Shown here one piece after another: positions 50,855 through 59,579 of a stretch of DNA of 64,000 nt. How positions within the stretch are numbered: the stretch's first letter is position 1; each line of letters opens with the position of its first letter. The notes beneath the pieces were generated by a model that saw only the letters and a list, made by a program, of their open reading frames with translations, had not been told where the DNA came from and made no database searches. The stretch comes from Nocardia niigatensis NBRC 100131 (GTDB taxonomy: Bacteria > Actinomycetota > Actinomycetes > Mycobacteriales > Mycobacteriaceae), in the NCBI RefSeq assembly GCF_000308655.1, contig NZ_BAGC01000043.1, forward strand, positions 620,001 to 684,000. The letters are read 5' to 3'. The translations under genes and the position numbers were made by a program.

Positions 50855-52012
50855 TTACGCGCCGCGGCGCAGCATGGGGGCGTCGGCCTGCTCGGTGAAG
50901 CGCTCGCCAAGGAACCGCATGGCCGGTCCCGCGAAGGCCATGGCGCCGCCGATGTGTTCGCGCCCGTGCAGGGTGCGCATGGTGACGTCGGTGCCGAGGG
51001 CCTGCCAGTCCTCCGCGAGGCGCACGGCCTGCGGATACGGGATGACCTGCTCACTGGTGCCGCCCGCGACCAGAACCGGCGCGGCGGGCGCGATCCCGCC
51101 CAGCCGGTTCTCCAGCAGCCGCGCTTTCACCTCGGGCACCTCGAACGGCGGCCGGCGGCAGAAGGTCGAGACCTTGGTGGGCACGACCAGGCCCGCACCG
51201 ATCCCGAGCACCGCCGCGGCGGCGATGTGGGTGCGGCGGAACATGGCGGCCAGGGCGCGGCCGTGCGGCTTGAGGTGTTGCAGCACATTCAGTTCCGGGT
51301 AGGCGGCCTCGATGCCCAGCACACCGTAGAAGAGCAGGAACGCCCACGGCGTGCCGTCCAGGAACTTCACCATGTCGACCATGTCGGCCGGGGCCGACCC
51401 GACCACGCCACCCGTCAGCGGCAGGTCGGGCGCGTAGGTGGGCTGCGACTGCAGAGCCCAGCCCGCGGCATTGCCGCCCTCGGAGTAGCCGTAGATACCC
51501 AGCGGGCCATCGGGATCCAGCTCCGCGCCGGGCAGCCGGCGCGCGGCCCGCATACTGTCCAGGACAGCCGGGCCCAGGGCGCGCCCCATGACGTAGGGGT
51601 GCAGGCCCGGATTGCCGAGCCCCGGATAGTCGGTGATCGCGAGCGCCCAGCCGCGGCGCAGGGCGGCGTGGAGGAAGATCGATTCGTATTCCAGTCCGAA
51701 CCGCAGCTGCCAGGACGCGGCGGCGACCGTGCCCGCCAGGCCCTGGGTGCCGACCGCGTAGCCGACCAGCGGCCGCGAACCGGGTCCGCGCCACGGCGTG
51801 TTCGGCACCAGCACGGTGCCGGTGACGTGCGTCGGAGCCCCGGTGGCGGTGGTCGAGGTGTATTTGACGCGCCAGGCGCGAGCAGGCAGTCGCACCCCGG
51901 GCAGCATGCGCGCGGTCATCGGTTCGGCGGCCAGCAGCCTGCCGGGTTCGAACACACCGGGATGTCCGGCACCGACCGCCGCCTCGTCGAAGCGGTTGGT
52001 GTTCGCAGTCAT
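50855..52012 (-). CDS. Lipase of the secretory-lipase (LIP) family
   Basis: 385 residues. Nucleophile Ser177 in IYGYSEGGNAAGWA (GxSxG), preceded by YPGLGNPGLHPYVMG; the His candidate is in HGREHIGGAMAF. LIP-family enzymes hydrolyse triglycerides and esters. A typical signal peptide is not visible, so secretion is doubtful. ATG 52012 (MTANTNRF) preferred over GTG 52033 because of AAGGGCAGG. It may process steryl or wax esters for the adjacent sterol genes. Confidence 0.87.
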   Translation of the reverse strand: MTANTNRFDEAAVGAGHPGVFEPGRLLAAEPMTARMLPGVRLPARAWRVKYTSTTATGAPTHVTGTVLVPNTPWRGPGSRPLVGYAVGTQGLAGTVAAASWQLRFGLEYESIFLHAALRRGWALAITDYPGLGNPGLHPYVMGRALGPAVLDSMRAARRLPGAELDPDGPLGIYGYSEGGNAAGWALQSQPTYAPDLPLTGGVVGSAPADMVDMVKFLDGTPWAFLLFYGVLGIEAAYPELNVLQHLKPHGRALAAMFRRTHIAAAAVLGIGAGLVVPTKVSTFCRRPPFEVPEVKARLLENRLGGIAPAAPVLVAGGTSEQVIPYPQAVRLAEDWQALGTDVTMRTLHGREHIGGAMAFAGPAMRFLGERFTEQADAPMLRRGA

Positions 52013-52194
52013 CGTTGCCTGCCCTTCTTGCACATACTCGCGTTATGCAGTTGTCACGCAACCGGATCCGCAGGGGCGGGCGTCAGCTGTCCCGGACAGT
52101 CCGGCTGAACGAAACCATACCCACTATGGAAGTTGGAGACACCTCTTGTCACGACAACTCCCACTCGGTGGGACGGCGCATACGAGACAACGGC

Positions 52195-52219
52195 CCCGGG
52201 ACCTCGAAATACTCCCGGG
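52195..52219 (+). other. Hairpin in the leader of the FMN reductase gene
   Basis: CCCGGGA (52195-52201) and TCCCGGG (52213-52219) form a perfect 7-bp stem with an 11-nt loop, 21 bases before the GTG start. Could affect translation; no riboswitch family recognised. Confidence 0.3.
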
Positions 52220-52240
52220 CCCAGCCCGGTTGGCGCAGTT

Positions 52241-52810
52241 GTGACCATTCCCCGCATCCTGCTGATTTCGGGCAGCACCCGTGAGGGCTCTACGAACACC
52301 GCCGCGCTGCGCTCCATCGCCGCCGACGCCGGGCCGGAGTTCGAGGCCGTTCGCTACCAGGGCCTGCTCGACCTGCCCGCCTTCGTCCCGGGCACCGACC
52401 CCGAGCCGCCCGTGGTCGAGGCCCTGCACCGGCAGCTCGCCGAGGCCGACGCCGTACTGTTCTGCACCCCCGAATACGCGGGCATGATCCCCGGCAGCCT
52501 CAAGAACCTTCTCGAGTGGACGGTCGGCAATGCCGATCTCAGCGACAAACCGGTCGCATATGTGAACGTCGCCTACGAGGGTCGCGGCGAGGCCGCGGTC
52601 GCCACCCTGCGCACCGTGCTCGGATATGTCGGCGCCGAGATCGTGGAGCCGGCCTGCGAGCGGATCACCGTGCTCCAGAGCGGTATCGGACCGGATGGCC
52701 TGGTCGCCGACACGGATGCCCGCGCGCGCTTGAGCGCCGCCGCGCGCGCCCTGGCCGCGCATGCCGCCCACCCCGTGGAGCCCCTCACCTCGGTGAGGCT
52801 CGACAACTGA
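52241..52810 (+). CDS. NADPH-dependent FMN reductase
   Basis: 189 residues, flavodoxin-like fold. ILLISGSTREGSTNTAALRS is the phosphate-binding loop and FCTPEYAGMIPGSLKNLLEW the second flavin contact, as in chromate/azo/quinone reductases and FMN reductases. May supply reduced flavin or protect from quinones. GTG 52241 is chosen because the family starts just before the ISGS loop. Ends before a long hairpin. Confidence 0.88.
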   Translation: MTIPRILLISGSTREGSTNTAALRSIAADAGPEFEAVRYQGLLDLPAFVPGTDPEPPVVEALHRQLAEADAVLFCTPEYAGMIPGSLKNLLEWTVGNADLSDKPVAYVNVAYEGRGEAAVATLRTVLGYVGAEIVEPACERITVLQSGIGPDGLVADTDARARLSAAARALAAHAAHPVEPLTSVRLDN

Positions 52811-52869
52811 CGCATCGGCGGGGCCCAGCGCGCTGTCCCTCCCCGCATCGCCGCCGGTCCGGAAACGCC

Positions 52870-52910
52870 GAGTGGCACATCTCCGAGGCAGCCTCGATGA
52901 TGTGCCACTC
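52870..52910. terminator. Bidirectional terminator hairpin
   Basis: GAGTGGCACAT (52870-52880) pairs with ATGTGCCACTC (52900-52910), with an inner CGAGG/CCTCG stem in the loop. Lies between the convergent FMN reductase and acyl-AMP ligase genes. Confidence 0.75.
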
Positions 52911-52939
52911 GATGAACCGGATCGGTTCGAGAGACCCGG

Positions 52940-54820
52940 TCAGTCCGTCTCGTCCGGGAACGCCTGCTGGCGGTGGCCACCGCGGAGGGTGCCCTCCAGA
53001 TAGGCCGCCTTGCAGGCGCGGCGGGCGATCTTGCCGCTGGACGTGCGCGGAATCGACCCGGCCGGAACCAGCAGCAGATCCCGCACGGTGACACCGTGGC
53101 GCTTGGCGATGGCCGCCCGCACGGTCTCGGCGATCGGCTCCGGGTCGAGTTTGGCCGCGCCGGTACCGCGTTCGGCCACGATCACCAACTGCTCCGCGCC
53201 GGAGGCGGGCTCGGTGGCGGTGACCGTGTCCAGCTCGGCCGGGAGCTGATCTCCCGCGACCGAGAAGGCCGCAACGAAACCCGGGCGCAGGGCGGTGCTG
53301 GACTCCTGGGCGGAGTACTCGAGATCCTGCGGGTAGTGGTTGCGGCCGTCCACGATCACCAGGTCCTTGACGCGGCCGGTGATGAACAGTTCGCCGTCGT
53401 AGTACGCGCCGTAATCACCGGTGCGCATCCACTTCGCGTCCTCCGGGGTGCCGTCCGCGCGGCTCGCGGGCTGCCGGGCGGTGATGCGATTGTGGAAGGT
53501 GGCGAGGCTCTCCTCCGGGTGGCCCCAGTAGCCGCGGCCGATGTTCGCCCCGTGCAGCCAGATCTCACCGACCTCGCCTTCGGCGCGTTCCGCGCCGGTC
53601 TCGGGGTCCACGATGGCCGCCCACTGGGACAGTGCGACGTAGCCGCAGGACACCTGGGCCACGGCGTTTTCCGCGTGCTCGTCCACCTCGACCATGCGGC
53701 CGGCATTGAGCTGGGTGCGATCCACCCAGACCGTACGGGCCTCGTCCTCGCGCTTGGTGGCGGAGACGAACAGCGTGGCCTCGGCCATGCCGTAGCAGGG
53801 CTTGATGGCGGTCTTGGGCAGGCCGTACGGGGAGAAGGCGTCGTTGAACTTCTGCATCGAGGTCACCGACACCGGCTCGCTGCCGTTGATCAGGCCGATG
53901 ACATTGGACAGGTCCAATTCCTCACCGGGCTTGGGCAATCCGCGCGCCGCCGCGTGCTCGAAGGCGAAATTCGGTGCGGCCGCGAAGATCTCGGCGCCGT
54001 CCTCCTGGGCGGCCAGCTCCTTGATCCAGCGGTAGGGCCGGCGCACGAAGGCGCTCGGCGACATGATGGTGATGTACTTGCCGCCGATGGTGGGCAGGAT
54101 GACCGTGAGCAGGCCCATGTCGTGGAACAGCGGCAGCCACGTGACGCCGCGGGCCTTCTCGGTGATGCCGATGGCATCGATCATCTGCAGCAGGTTGGTG
54201 CCGACGGCCCGGTGCGTGATCTCCACACCCGCCGGGGTGCGGGTGGAACCGGAGGTGTACTGCAGGTAGGCGACATCGTCCATCCGCAGGTTCGGCCGCA
54301 CCCAGCTCTCCCCCACACCGTCCGGGATCGCCTCGACCGCGATGATGCGCGGACGCTGCGTCGCGGGTAGGTGCTTGAAGATCTCGCGCACCCCGGAGGC
54401 GGCCGAGCCGACGGTCAGGACGGCCGCAGGCTTGCAGTCCTCGAGCACGGCGTAGAGCCGGTCGGTGTGGCCCTGCTCGTCCGGATCGAACAGCGGCACC
54501 GCGATATTGCCCGCGTACACCGAGGCGTACATCGCCACGATGTACTCGAGGCCCTGCGGGGCGAGGATGGCGACGCGGTCGCCCGGCTGCGTGACCTGCT
54601 GCAGCCGAGCGGCTACCGCGCGCAGGCGGACGCCGAAGCGATTCCACGTGATGTCGTGGTACTCGCCGTCACGTTCCCGTGAATAGTCGATAAAGCGGTA
54701 GGCGAGCTCGTCCCCGTTGGCCGCCGCGTGCTTGTCGACCAGGTCGACCATGGTCTGGTTGTCAGGGATCGTGATGTTGCCGTGCTCGTCCAGATAGTCA
54801 TCGAAGGTCTCGCCGATCAT
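52940..54820 (-). CDS. FadD32-type fatty acyl-AMP ligase
   Basis: 626 residues. Adenylation motifs YLQYTSGSTRTPAGVEITH, WLPLFHDMGLLTVILPTIGG, NGSEPVSVTSMQKF, GDYGAYYDGELFITGRVKDL VIVDGRNHYPQDLEY-type core. The FAAL-specific insertion and overall match to FadD32 are clear. FadD32 activates meromycolic acids as acyl-AMP for Pks13. There is no pks13 or accD4 here, so this is probably a paralogue serving another lipid, loading the chain made by the adjacent ketosynthase. 163 bp follow the KasA-like gene. Confidence 0.9.
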   Translation of the reverse strand: MIGETFDDYLDEHGNITIPDNQTMVDLVDKHAAANGDELAYRFIDYSRERDGEYHDITWNRFGVRLRAVAARLQQVTQPGDRVAILAPQGLEYIVAMYASVYAGNIAVPLFDPDEQGHTDRLYAVLEDCKPAAVLTVGSAASGVREIFKHLPATQRPRIIAVEAIPDGVGESWVRPNLRMDDVAYLQYTSGSTRTPAGVEITHRAVGTNLLQMIDAIGITEKARGVTWLPLFHDMGLLTVILPTIGGKYITIMSPSAFVRRPYRWIKELAAQEDGAEIFAAAPNFAFEHAAARGLPKPGEELDLSNVIGLINGSEPVSVTSMQKFNDAFSPYGLPKTAIKPCYGMAEATLFVSATKREDEARTVWVDRTQLNAGRMVEVDEHAENAVAQVSCGYVALSQWAAIVDPETGAERAEGEVGEIWLHGANIGRGYWGHPEESLATFHNRITARQPASRADGTPEDAKWMRTGDYGAYYDGELFITGRVKDLVIVDGRNHYPQDLEYSAQESSTALRPGFVAAFSVAGDQLPAELDTVTATEPASGAEQLVIVAERGTGAAKLDPEPIAETVRAAIAKRHGVTVRDLLLVPAGSIPRTSSGKIARRACKAAYLEGTLRGGHRQQAFPDETD

Positions 54821-54983
54821 TCCCTATCCTTTTTCAACTCACAGTCGCCAGAACCGTGCAGTGACACCGAACAAAGATCGACACGAAAGCCCGAATGTAG
54901 CTGGGGGCTGGGGAACTCTAGCAGGTGCCGGAATACCGCGTCACTGCCCACGACCGATGGATGTACTGCGTAAGGCGAAGCGA

Positions 54984-56228
54984 TCAGTAGCGGCCGAAGG
55001 CGATGGCCACGTTGTGCCCGCCGAAGCCGAAGGAGTTGTTCAGGGCGTATTCGTAGTTGCCGGGCCTGGCCTGGCCTTTCACCACGTCGAGGTCGATCTC
55101 GGGATCCTGGTTCTCCAAATTCAGTGTGGGCGGCACGATTCCGTCCCGCACGCTGAGGACGGTGATGACCGACTCCAGCGCACCGACCGCACCGATGGAA
55201 TGCCCGAGGGCGGACTTCGGCGCGTACACCGCGGCGTGATTGCCGACAGCTTGCTCGATGGCGTTCGCCTCCGCGGTGTCGCCGATCGGCGTGGCGGTGG
55301 CGTGCGCATTGATATGCGAGATATCGGATTTGGCCAGGCCCGCGTGCTCCATGGCGCGGGACATGGCGCGGGCCGCGCCGGTGCCCTCCGGATCGGGGGC
55401 GACCAGGTGGAAGCCGTCGGAGGTGACGCCCGCGCCCATGATGCGGGCGTGGATGGTGGCGCCGCGGGCCCTGGCGTGCTCCTCGGTCTCGATGACCATG
55501 AGCGCGCCCGCCTCACCGAAAACGAAACCGTCACGGTCCATGTCGAAGGGCCGGGAGGCGCCCTTGGGGTCGTGGTTGCGCGTGCTCATGGCGCGCATCA
55601 TGGAGAACCCGGCGATGGGCAGCGCCTGGATGGACCCCTCCACGCCGCCGGTGACCACCATGTCGGCATCACCCATGACGACCATGCGCCAGGCATTGGC
55701 GATCGCCTCGGAACCGGACGAACAAGCCGAAACAGGCGTCGACACACCGGCCCTCGCGCCCAATTCGACACCGACGCAGGCGGCCGCGCCATTGGGCATC
55801 ACGGCCTGCACGGTGTGCGGGACCACCTTGCGGTAACCGCCGTTGACCAGCTTGTCGCGCGCGGACATCAGCATTTCCGCGCCACCGAGTCCGGTGCCGA
55901 TGGAGACGCCGAGGCGATCCTGATCCACCTTCGGGCTACCGGCATTGGCCCAGACCTCGCGACCCAGCACCAACGCCATCTGCTCGATGTAGGACAGGCG
56001 GCGCGCCTCGGCCTTGCCGAGATGCGTGGCGGGCGAGACCTTCAGGTGCCCGCCGATGCGGACCGGCAGGCCGAAGTCGTCGAGGAAGCTGTCCTCGAGG
56101 ACGTCGATCCCGCTCTCCCCGTTGAGTAGTCCCTTCCACGTCGAGTCGACGTCTCCCGCGATCGAGGTGGTCGCCGCGAGGGCGGTGACAACGACACTGG
56201 GGTACTGCCGCCGGTTGGGCGTCTGCAT
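54984..56228 (-). CDS. KasA/KasB-type beta-ketoacyl-ACP synthase
   Basis: 414 residues. Catalytic triad Cys169 (VSACSSGSEAIA), His309 (INAHATATPIGD) and His343 (KSALGHSIGAVG). Near full-length similarity to mycobacterial KasA, including VFGEAGALMVIETEEHA and ALNNSFGFGGHNVAIAFGRY. The usual NAHGTATP is NAHATATP here. KasA/B extend meromycolate chains with AcpM. It is separated from any fabD-acpM unit and followed by a FadD32-type ligase, suggesting a second elongation system. ATG 56228; TTG 56246 is weaker. Confidence 0.92.
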   Translation of the reverse strand: MQTPNRRQYPSVVVTALAATTSIAGDVDSTWKGLLNGESGIDVLEDSFLDDFGLPVRIGGHLKVSPATHLGKAEARRLSYIEQMALVLGREVWANAGSPKVDQDRLGVSIGTGLGGAEMLMSARDKLVNGGYRKVVPHTVQAVMPNGAAACVGVELGARAGVSTPVSACSSGSEAIANAWRMVVMGDADMVVTGGVEGSIQALPIAGFSMMRAMSTRNHDPKGASRPFDMDRDGFVFGEAGALMVIETEEHARARGATIHARIMGAGVTSDGFHLVAPDPEGTGAARAMSRAMEHAGLAKSDISHINAHATATPIGDTAEANAIEQAVGNHAAVYAPKSALGHSIGAVGALESVITVLSVRDGIVPPTLNLENQDPEIDLDVVKGQARPGNYEYALNNSFGFGGHNVAIAFGRY

Positions 56229-56528
56229 GTTCACGCTCCGTAGCAATGCTTCGGCGAATCACGTGCGATCCGCGTGGGCTGACAGGGACTGAGGTGGAAC
56301 CAGCGAGCGAGCCCGGCCATCAACGCATCGGCGGGGGATGAAGCCAATCTTCGGCGAACTGGGCTAGATTATCCGAGGCGAAGCCGACCACGCTCAATAG
56401 GTGACACGCGGGCAACCCGGTTCAATCTCCGGGACAATCCTCGCCGCCGCGGCGATCGCCGGATCACCAGCGTTCTGTCCTACATCATTTCCCCAGCGCC
56501 GAGCGATTTCTAGGGAGGGCACAGGATC
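56229..56528. other. Divergent promoter region, ketosynthase/desaturase
   Basis: 300 bp without a gene between the divergent KasA-like and DesA1-like starts. A TAGATTAT stretch near 56366 may be a -10. A tRNA T-arm-like stretch near 56415-56435 does not fold into a full tRNA. No clear operator. Confidence 0.4.
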
Positions 56529-57527
56529 GTGGTCAGGAGTCTCACGCAGTTGGAACTGCTCATCGAGCTGGAGCCCGTTGCCGAGCAGAACGTGAACCGC
56601 CATCTGTCGATGGCCAAGGACTGGCACCCGCATGACTACGTGCCTTGGAATCTCGGTCGCAACTTCGCAGCAATGGACGGCGTGGACTGGGACCCGGCAC
56701 AGTCGGCACTCAGTGAGGTCGCCAAAGCGGCCATGGTCACCAATCTTCTCACTGAGGACAATCTGCCCAGCTATCACCGGGAGATCGCCGAGAATTTCTC
56801 CCAGGACGGCCCCTGGGGCACCTGGGTGGGCCGCTGGACGGCCGAGGAGAACCGGCACGGCATCGTGATTCGCGACTATCTGGTGGTCACCCGGGGTGTG
56901 GATCCGGTGGCGCTGGAGCAGGCGCGGATGATTCACATGACCAACGGGTACAATCCCGCGAAGCTGATCAAGGAGCACTCGGACACCGAGTTCGTCCCTG
57001 CCGATGCCGGATTCATGCATTCGGTCGCCTATGTGACGTTCCAGGAATTGGCGACCCGGGTGTCCCACCGCAATACCGGCAAAGTGTGCGACGACCCTGT
57101 CGCGGACCGCATGCTGCAGCGCATCGCCGCCGACGAGAACCTGCACATGATCTTCTACCGCAACATGTGCGCTGCGGCCCTGGACCTCTCGCCCGACCAG
57201 GCCATGGACGCCATCGCCAATGTCGTGCTCGCCTTCCAGATGCCCGGCCTGGGCATGCCCAATTTCCGCCGCAACGGCGTGCTGATGGCCAAGCACGGCA
57301 TCTACGACCTGCGCCAGCACCTGGACGAGGTCCTGGTTCCGAACCTCAAGAAGTGGAACATCTTCGAGCGCACCGACTTCGGGCCCGCGGGCGACCGGCG
57401 CCGCAACGAGGTCGGCGAATTCCTCGACAAGCTCCGCAAGGATGTGGTGCGTTTCGAGGAACAGCGCGATCGCTCCCTCGCCCGCGAGGCCGAGCGCACG
57501 GGCGAGCCTCCCGTCCTGATCAGCTGA
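56529..57527 (+). CDS. desA1: Acyl-ACP desaturase, DesA1-type
   Basis: 332 residues. Diiron ligands sit in TAEENRHGIVIRDYL and AADENLHMIFYRNM (E-E-x2-H and D-E-x2-H); NRHLSMAKDWHPHDYVPW and FQELATRVSHRNTGK follow mycobacterial DesA1 closely. DesA1 introduces double bonds in ACP-bound acyl chains for mycolate precursors. Start GTG 56529 with GGGAGG. It is divergent from the KasA-like ketosynthase, fitting a joint role in making an unsaturated long chain. Confidence 0.92.
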   Translation: MVRSLTQLELLIELEPVAEQNVNRHLSMAKDWHPHDYVPWNLGRNFAAMDGVDWDPAQSALSEVAKAAMVTNLLTEDNLPSYHREIAENFSQDGPWGTWVGRWTAEENRHGIVIRDYLVVTRGVDPVALEQARMIHMTNGYNPAKLIKEHSDTEFVPADAGFMHSVAYVTFQELATRVSHRNTGKVCDDPVADRMLQRIAADENLHMIFYRNMCAAALDLSPDQAMDAIANVVLAFQMPGLGMPNFRRNGVLMAKHGIYDLRQHLDEVLVPNLKKWNIFERTDFGPAGDRRRNEVGEFLDKLRKDVVRFEEQRDRSLAREAERTGEPPVLIS

Positions 57528-57536
57528 ATCAGCCTG

Positions 57537-57581
57537 TGGCACACGGTGAGACGGGGCGAGTCCCGCCTCCACCGTGTGCCA
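57537..57581. terminator. Terminator after the desaturase gene
   Basis: TGGCACACGGTG (57537-57548) pairs perfectly with CACCGTGTGCCA (57570-57581), a 12-bp stem whose loop holds a further GC-rich helix. Begins 10 bases past the desaturase stop. Confidence 0.8.
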
Positions 57582-57601
57582 TTCGCCTTCGAGTACCCGA
57601 T

Positions 57602-57838
57602 TCAGAGACGACCCGGCGCCGGCAGGAACGACCGGGCCGGGACAGCGGCGAGCAGATAGACGGCGGCGGCGGTCGCCAGGGGAAGGGCAAGTGATCCCGG
57701 GGCGATCGGAATCAGCGCGCCCAGCACTGCCACGCCGAGCGCCGAATCCAGCTGCCGGGCGGCATTGAACGCGGCGGCAGCCAGACCGGCATTCGCGGCG
57801 CCCGCGGCGGAGTCGGTGACATTGGTGGCCGCGGGCAT
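57602..57838 (-). pseudogene. C-terminal remnant of an EmrB/QacA-type MFS transporter
   Basis: Reads GAANAGLAAAAFNAARQLDS ALGVAVLGAL, matching the conserved penultimate helices of DHA2 (14-helix) drug exporters (SGLASGALNASRQVGGALGVA). Only ~78 of ~470 residues remain. It lies just downstream of an ArsR gene on the same strand that may have regulated it. Confidence 0.7.
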
Positions 57839-57889
57839 GGAGTAGGCCATGCCGAAATTGCCACGTCGTTCAGGAGCGAGGCCCGTTCT

Positions 57890-58660
57890 TCATGCGCCGC
57901 GCCGGGCGACCGCGGTGGGGGTTCGCGGGGTAGTCGCGGCGAGTTCGGCGGTGAGCGCGGATTTGTCGATGCCGATCGTGCGGTGGAGGGCTTGCCAGCC
58001 GCTGGGGGTGAATATCATTGCGCGCGGGGTGGTTCCGGGGGCGCACCAGTGGTGGTCCCGCATGCGGCGGAGGATCAGGGCGCCGAGGCCGCCGGCCAGG
58101 TGGTGGCGGCGTTCGGACCAGTCGAGGCAGACCTTGACGAGTGGGCGGCGGACGAAGTGGCGGAGATCGGTTGGGGTGATGGCCAATTCGTCGAGGAGGG
58201 GGTGGGTGCGGTCGGCGGCGGTCCAGTGGCCGCCGATGACGTTCAGCAGGGCGGCGTCGTGGAGGGCGTCGAAGACCGCGACGCCGACGGCTCCGGCGAG
58301 GTGGTCGTAGCAGGTGCGGGCGATCTTCAGGTCGCGGTTGGCGCGGGCGCCGCGCAGCGAACGGACCGGTTGGATCGGGGAGAGCAGGGCCATCGATTCC
58401 AGGACCTGGACCACTTCGGGGAGAGCGATCCGGTAGTAGCGGTGGCGGCCCGTCTTCTCGACGGCCAGCCAGCCATGCTCGACCAGCTTTCCCAGGTGCT
58501 CGCTGGCGGTGGCGGCCGTGACGCCCGCCGCCCGGGCCAGCTCACCGGCCGGTTGGGCGCGGCCGTCGGCCAGGACGGTGAGCATGCGGGCCCGGGCCGG
58601 GTCGGCCAGCAGGCGGGCCGCTCCGGAGATGTCCACATCGCCGTCTCTGATCGGTTCCAT
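57890..58660 (-). CDS. ArsR-family regulator with long C-terminal domain
   Basis: 256 residues. The ArsR winged HTH is at ~10-85: ARLLADPARARMLTVLADGR, LARAAGVTAATASEHLGKLV. No CVC metal site is visible, so it is probably a non-metal sensor. The ~160-residue C-terminal part (LKIARTCYDHLAGAVGVAVF) is shared with mycobacterial ArsR-like regulators often placed next to MFS exporters. Its neighbouring exporter is here only a remnant. Confidence 0.87.
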   Translation of the reverse strand: MEPIRDGDVDISGAARLLADPARARMLTVLADGRAQPAGELARAAGVTAATASEHLGKLVEHGWLAVEKTGRHRYYRIALPEVVQVLESMALLSPIQPVRSLRGARANRDLKIARTCYDHLAGAVGVAVFDALHDAALLNVIGGHWTAADRTHPLLDELAITPTDLRHFVRRPLVKVCLDWSERRHHLAGGLGALILRRMRDHHWCAPGTTPRAMIFTPSGWQALHRTIGIDKSALTAELAATTPRTPTAVARRGA

Positions 58661-58735
58661 GGGTCCAGTGTCCCGCCGCCATGCTTCGGCCCGCGCCGAA
58701 GCGTCCGGCCGGGAGGCCCCGGCCTGCGGAAAGAT

Positions 58736-59578
58736 TCAGAACAGGGTCATGGGATCGGTGGTGATGGGGTCCGGAAGGGGTTCCAGGCCGGGGAGCCGGG
58801 CGCGGACCTCGGCATGGAAGCGACGGGCGAGGGTCCGAGCCGAGGCATTGTCGGGGGTGTGGATGAACACCGTCGGGGAGCGGCCCTCGCGCAGCCAGGC
58901 GACGGTGGTGTCGATCCAGGGCTGCCAGCCCGCGACCGTCGTCGCCACATCGTCGCGACCGTGATACCGCACGATGGGGAATTCGGTGAGGGCCCGGGTG
59001 CGTCGCGGATTGCTGGGCTTTTTGGACCGGGCCTCGAACTCGGCCGGGCTGCCCGGCGGGCCCTCGAACAGGACGGTGGTGTCGAACGGGATCCACTCCG
59101 CGCCCGCGGCGCTCAACACCTGTTCGAGTTGCGCCGTGGCGCGGGGGTTTTCGAAGAAGGCGGGATGGCGCACCTCGACGGCGCAGCGGTAGTGGGACGG
59201 CAGGCCGTCGAGCAGGTTGGCGAGGGCGCGCAGATCGGTGAAGGAGCCCGGCAGCTGCACCCACAGCGAGTGCAGGCGGCGGCCCAGCGGTTCGACGGCG
59301 TCCAGGAACGCCGCCATCTCGTCGTCGATGCCGGTGAGGCGGCGGTCGTGGGTGACGGTACGGGGCAGCTTGATCACGAAGCGGAAGTCGGGATCGGTTT
59401 GGCGGGCCCAGGATTCGACGGTGCGCCGCTGCGGGACCGCGTAGAAGGTGGTGTTGCCCTCCACCGCATTGCACCAGGAGGAGTAGGTGCGCAGGCGTTC
59501 GGCCGGCGGTAGCGGCTTCTCCTGCCAATCCGGATGTGTCCACATTGCGCAACCGACATAGAGCCGCATACCTGCCAC
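58736..59578 (-). CDS. DUF72 family protein
   Basis: 280 residues, TIM-barrel-like DUF72. Landmarks: LYVGCAMWTHPDW, WCNAVEGNTTFYAVPQRRTV, FRFVIKLPRTVTHDRRL, CAVEVRHPAFF and VFIHTPDNASA. Function unknown; the fold resembles AP endonuclease/xylose isomerase barrels. GTG 59578 lies one base after the glycerol kinase stop (coupling); ATG 59569 is an alternative nine bases on. Confidence 0.88.
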   Translation of the reverse strand: MAGMRLYVGCAMWTHPDWQEKPLPPAERLRTYSSWCNAVEGNTTFYAVPQRRTVESWARQTDPDFRFVIKLPRTVTHDRRLTGIDDEMAAFLDAVEPLGRRLHSLWVQLPGSFTDLRALANLLDGLPSHYRCAVEVRHPAFFENPRATAQLEQVLSAAGAEWIPFDTTVLFEGPPGSPAEFEARSKKPSNPRRTRALTEFPIVRYHGRDDVATTVAGWQPWIDTTVAWLREGRSPTVFIHTPDNASARTLARRFHAEVRARLPGLEPLPDPITTDPMTLF

Positions 59579-59579
59579 G

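Noticed and set aside
52940..54820. Naming the acyl-AMP ligase fadD32 outright
   Set aside because: Sequence is FadD32-type, but the pks13-accD4 neighbours that define the true locus are absent, so paralogy is likely.
56400..56440. tRNA-like CCCGGTTCAATCTCCGGG stretch
   Set aside because: The loop has one base too many for a T-arm and no acceptor, D or anticodon arm can be built around it.
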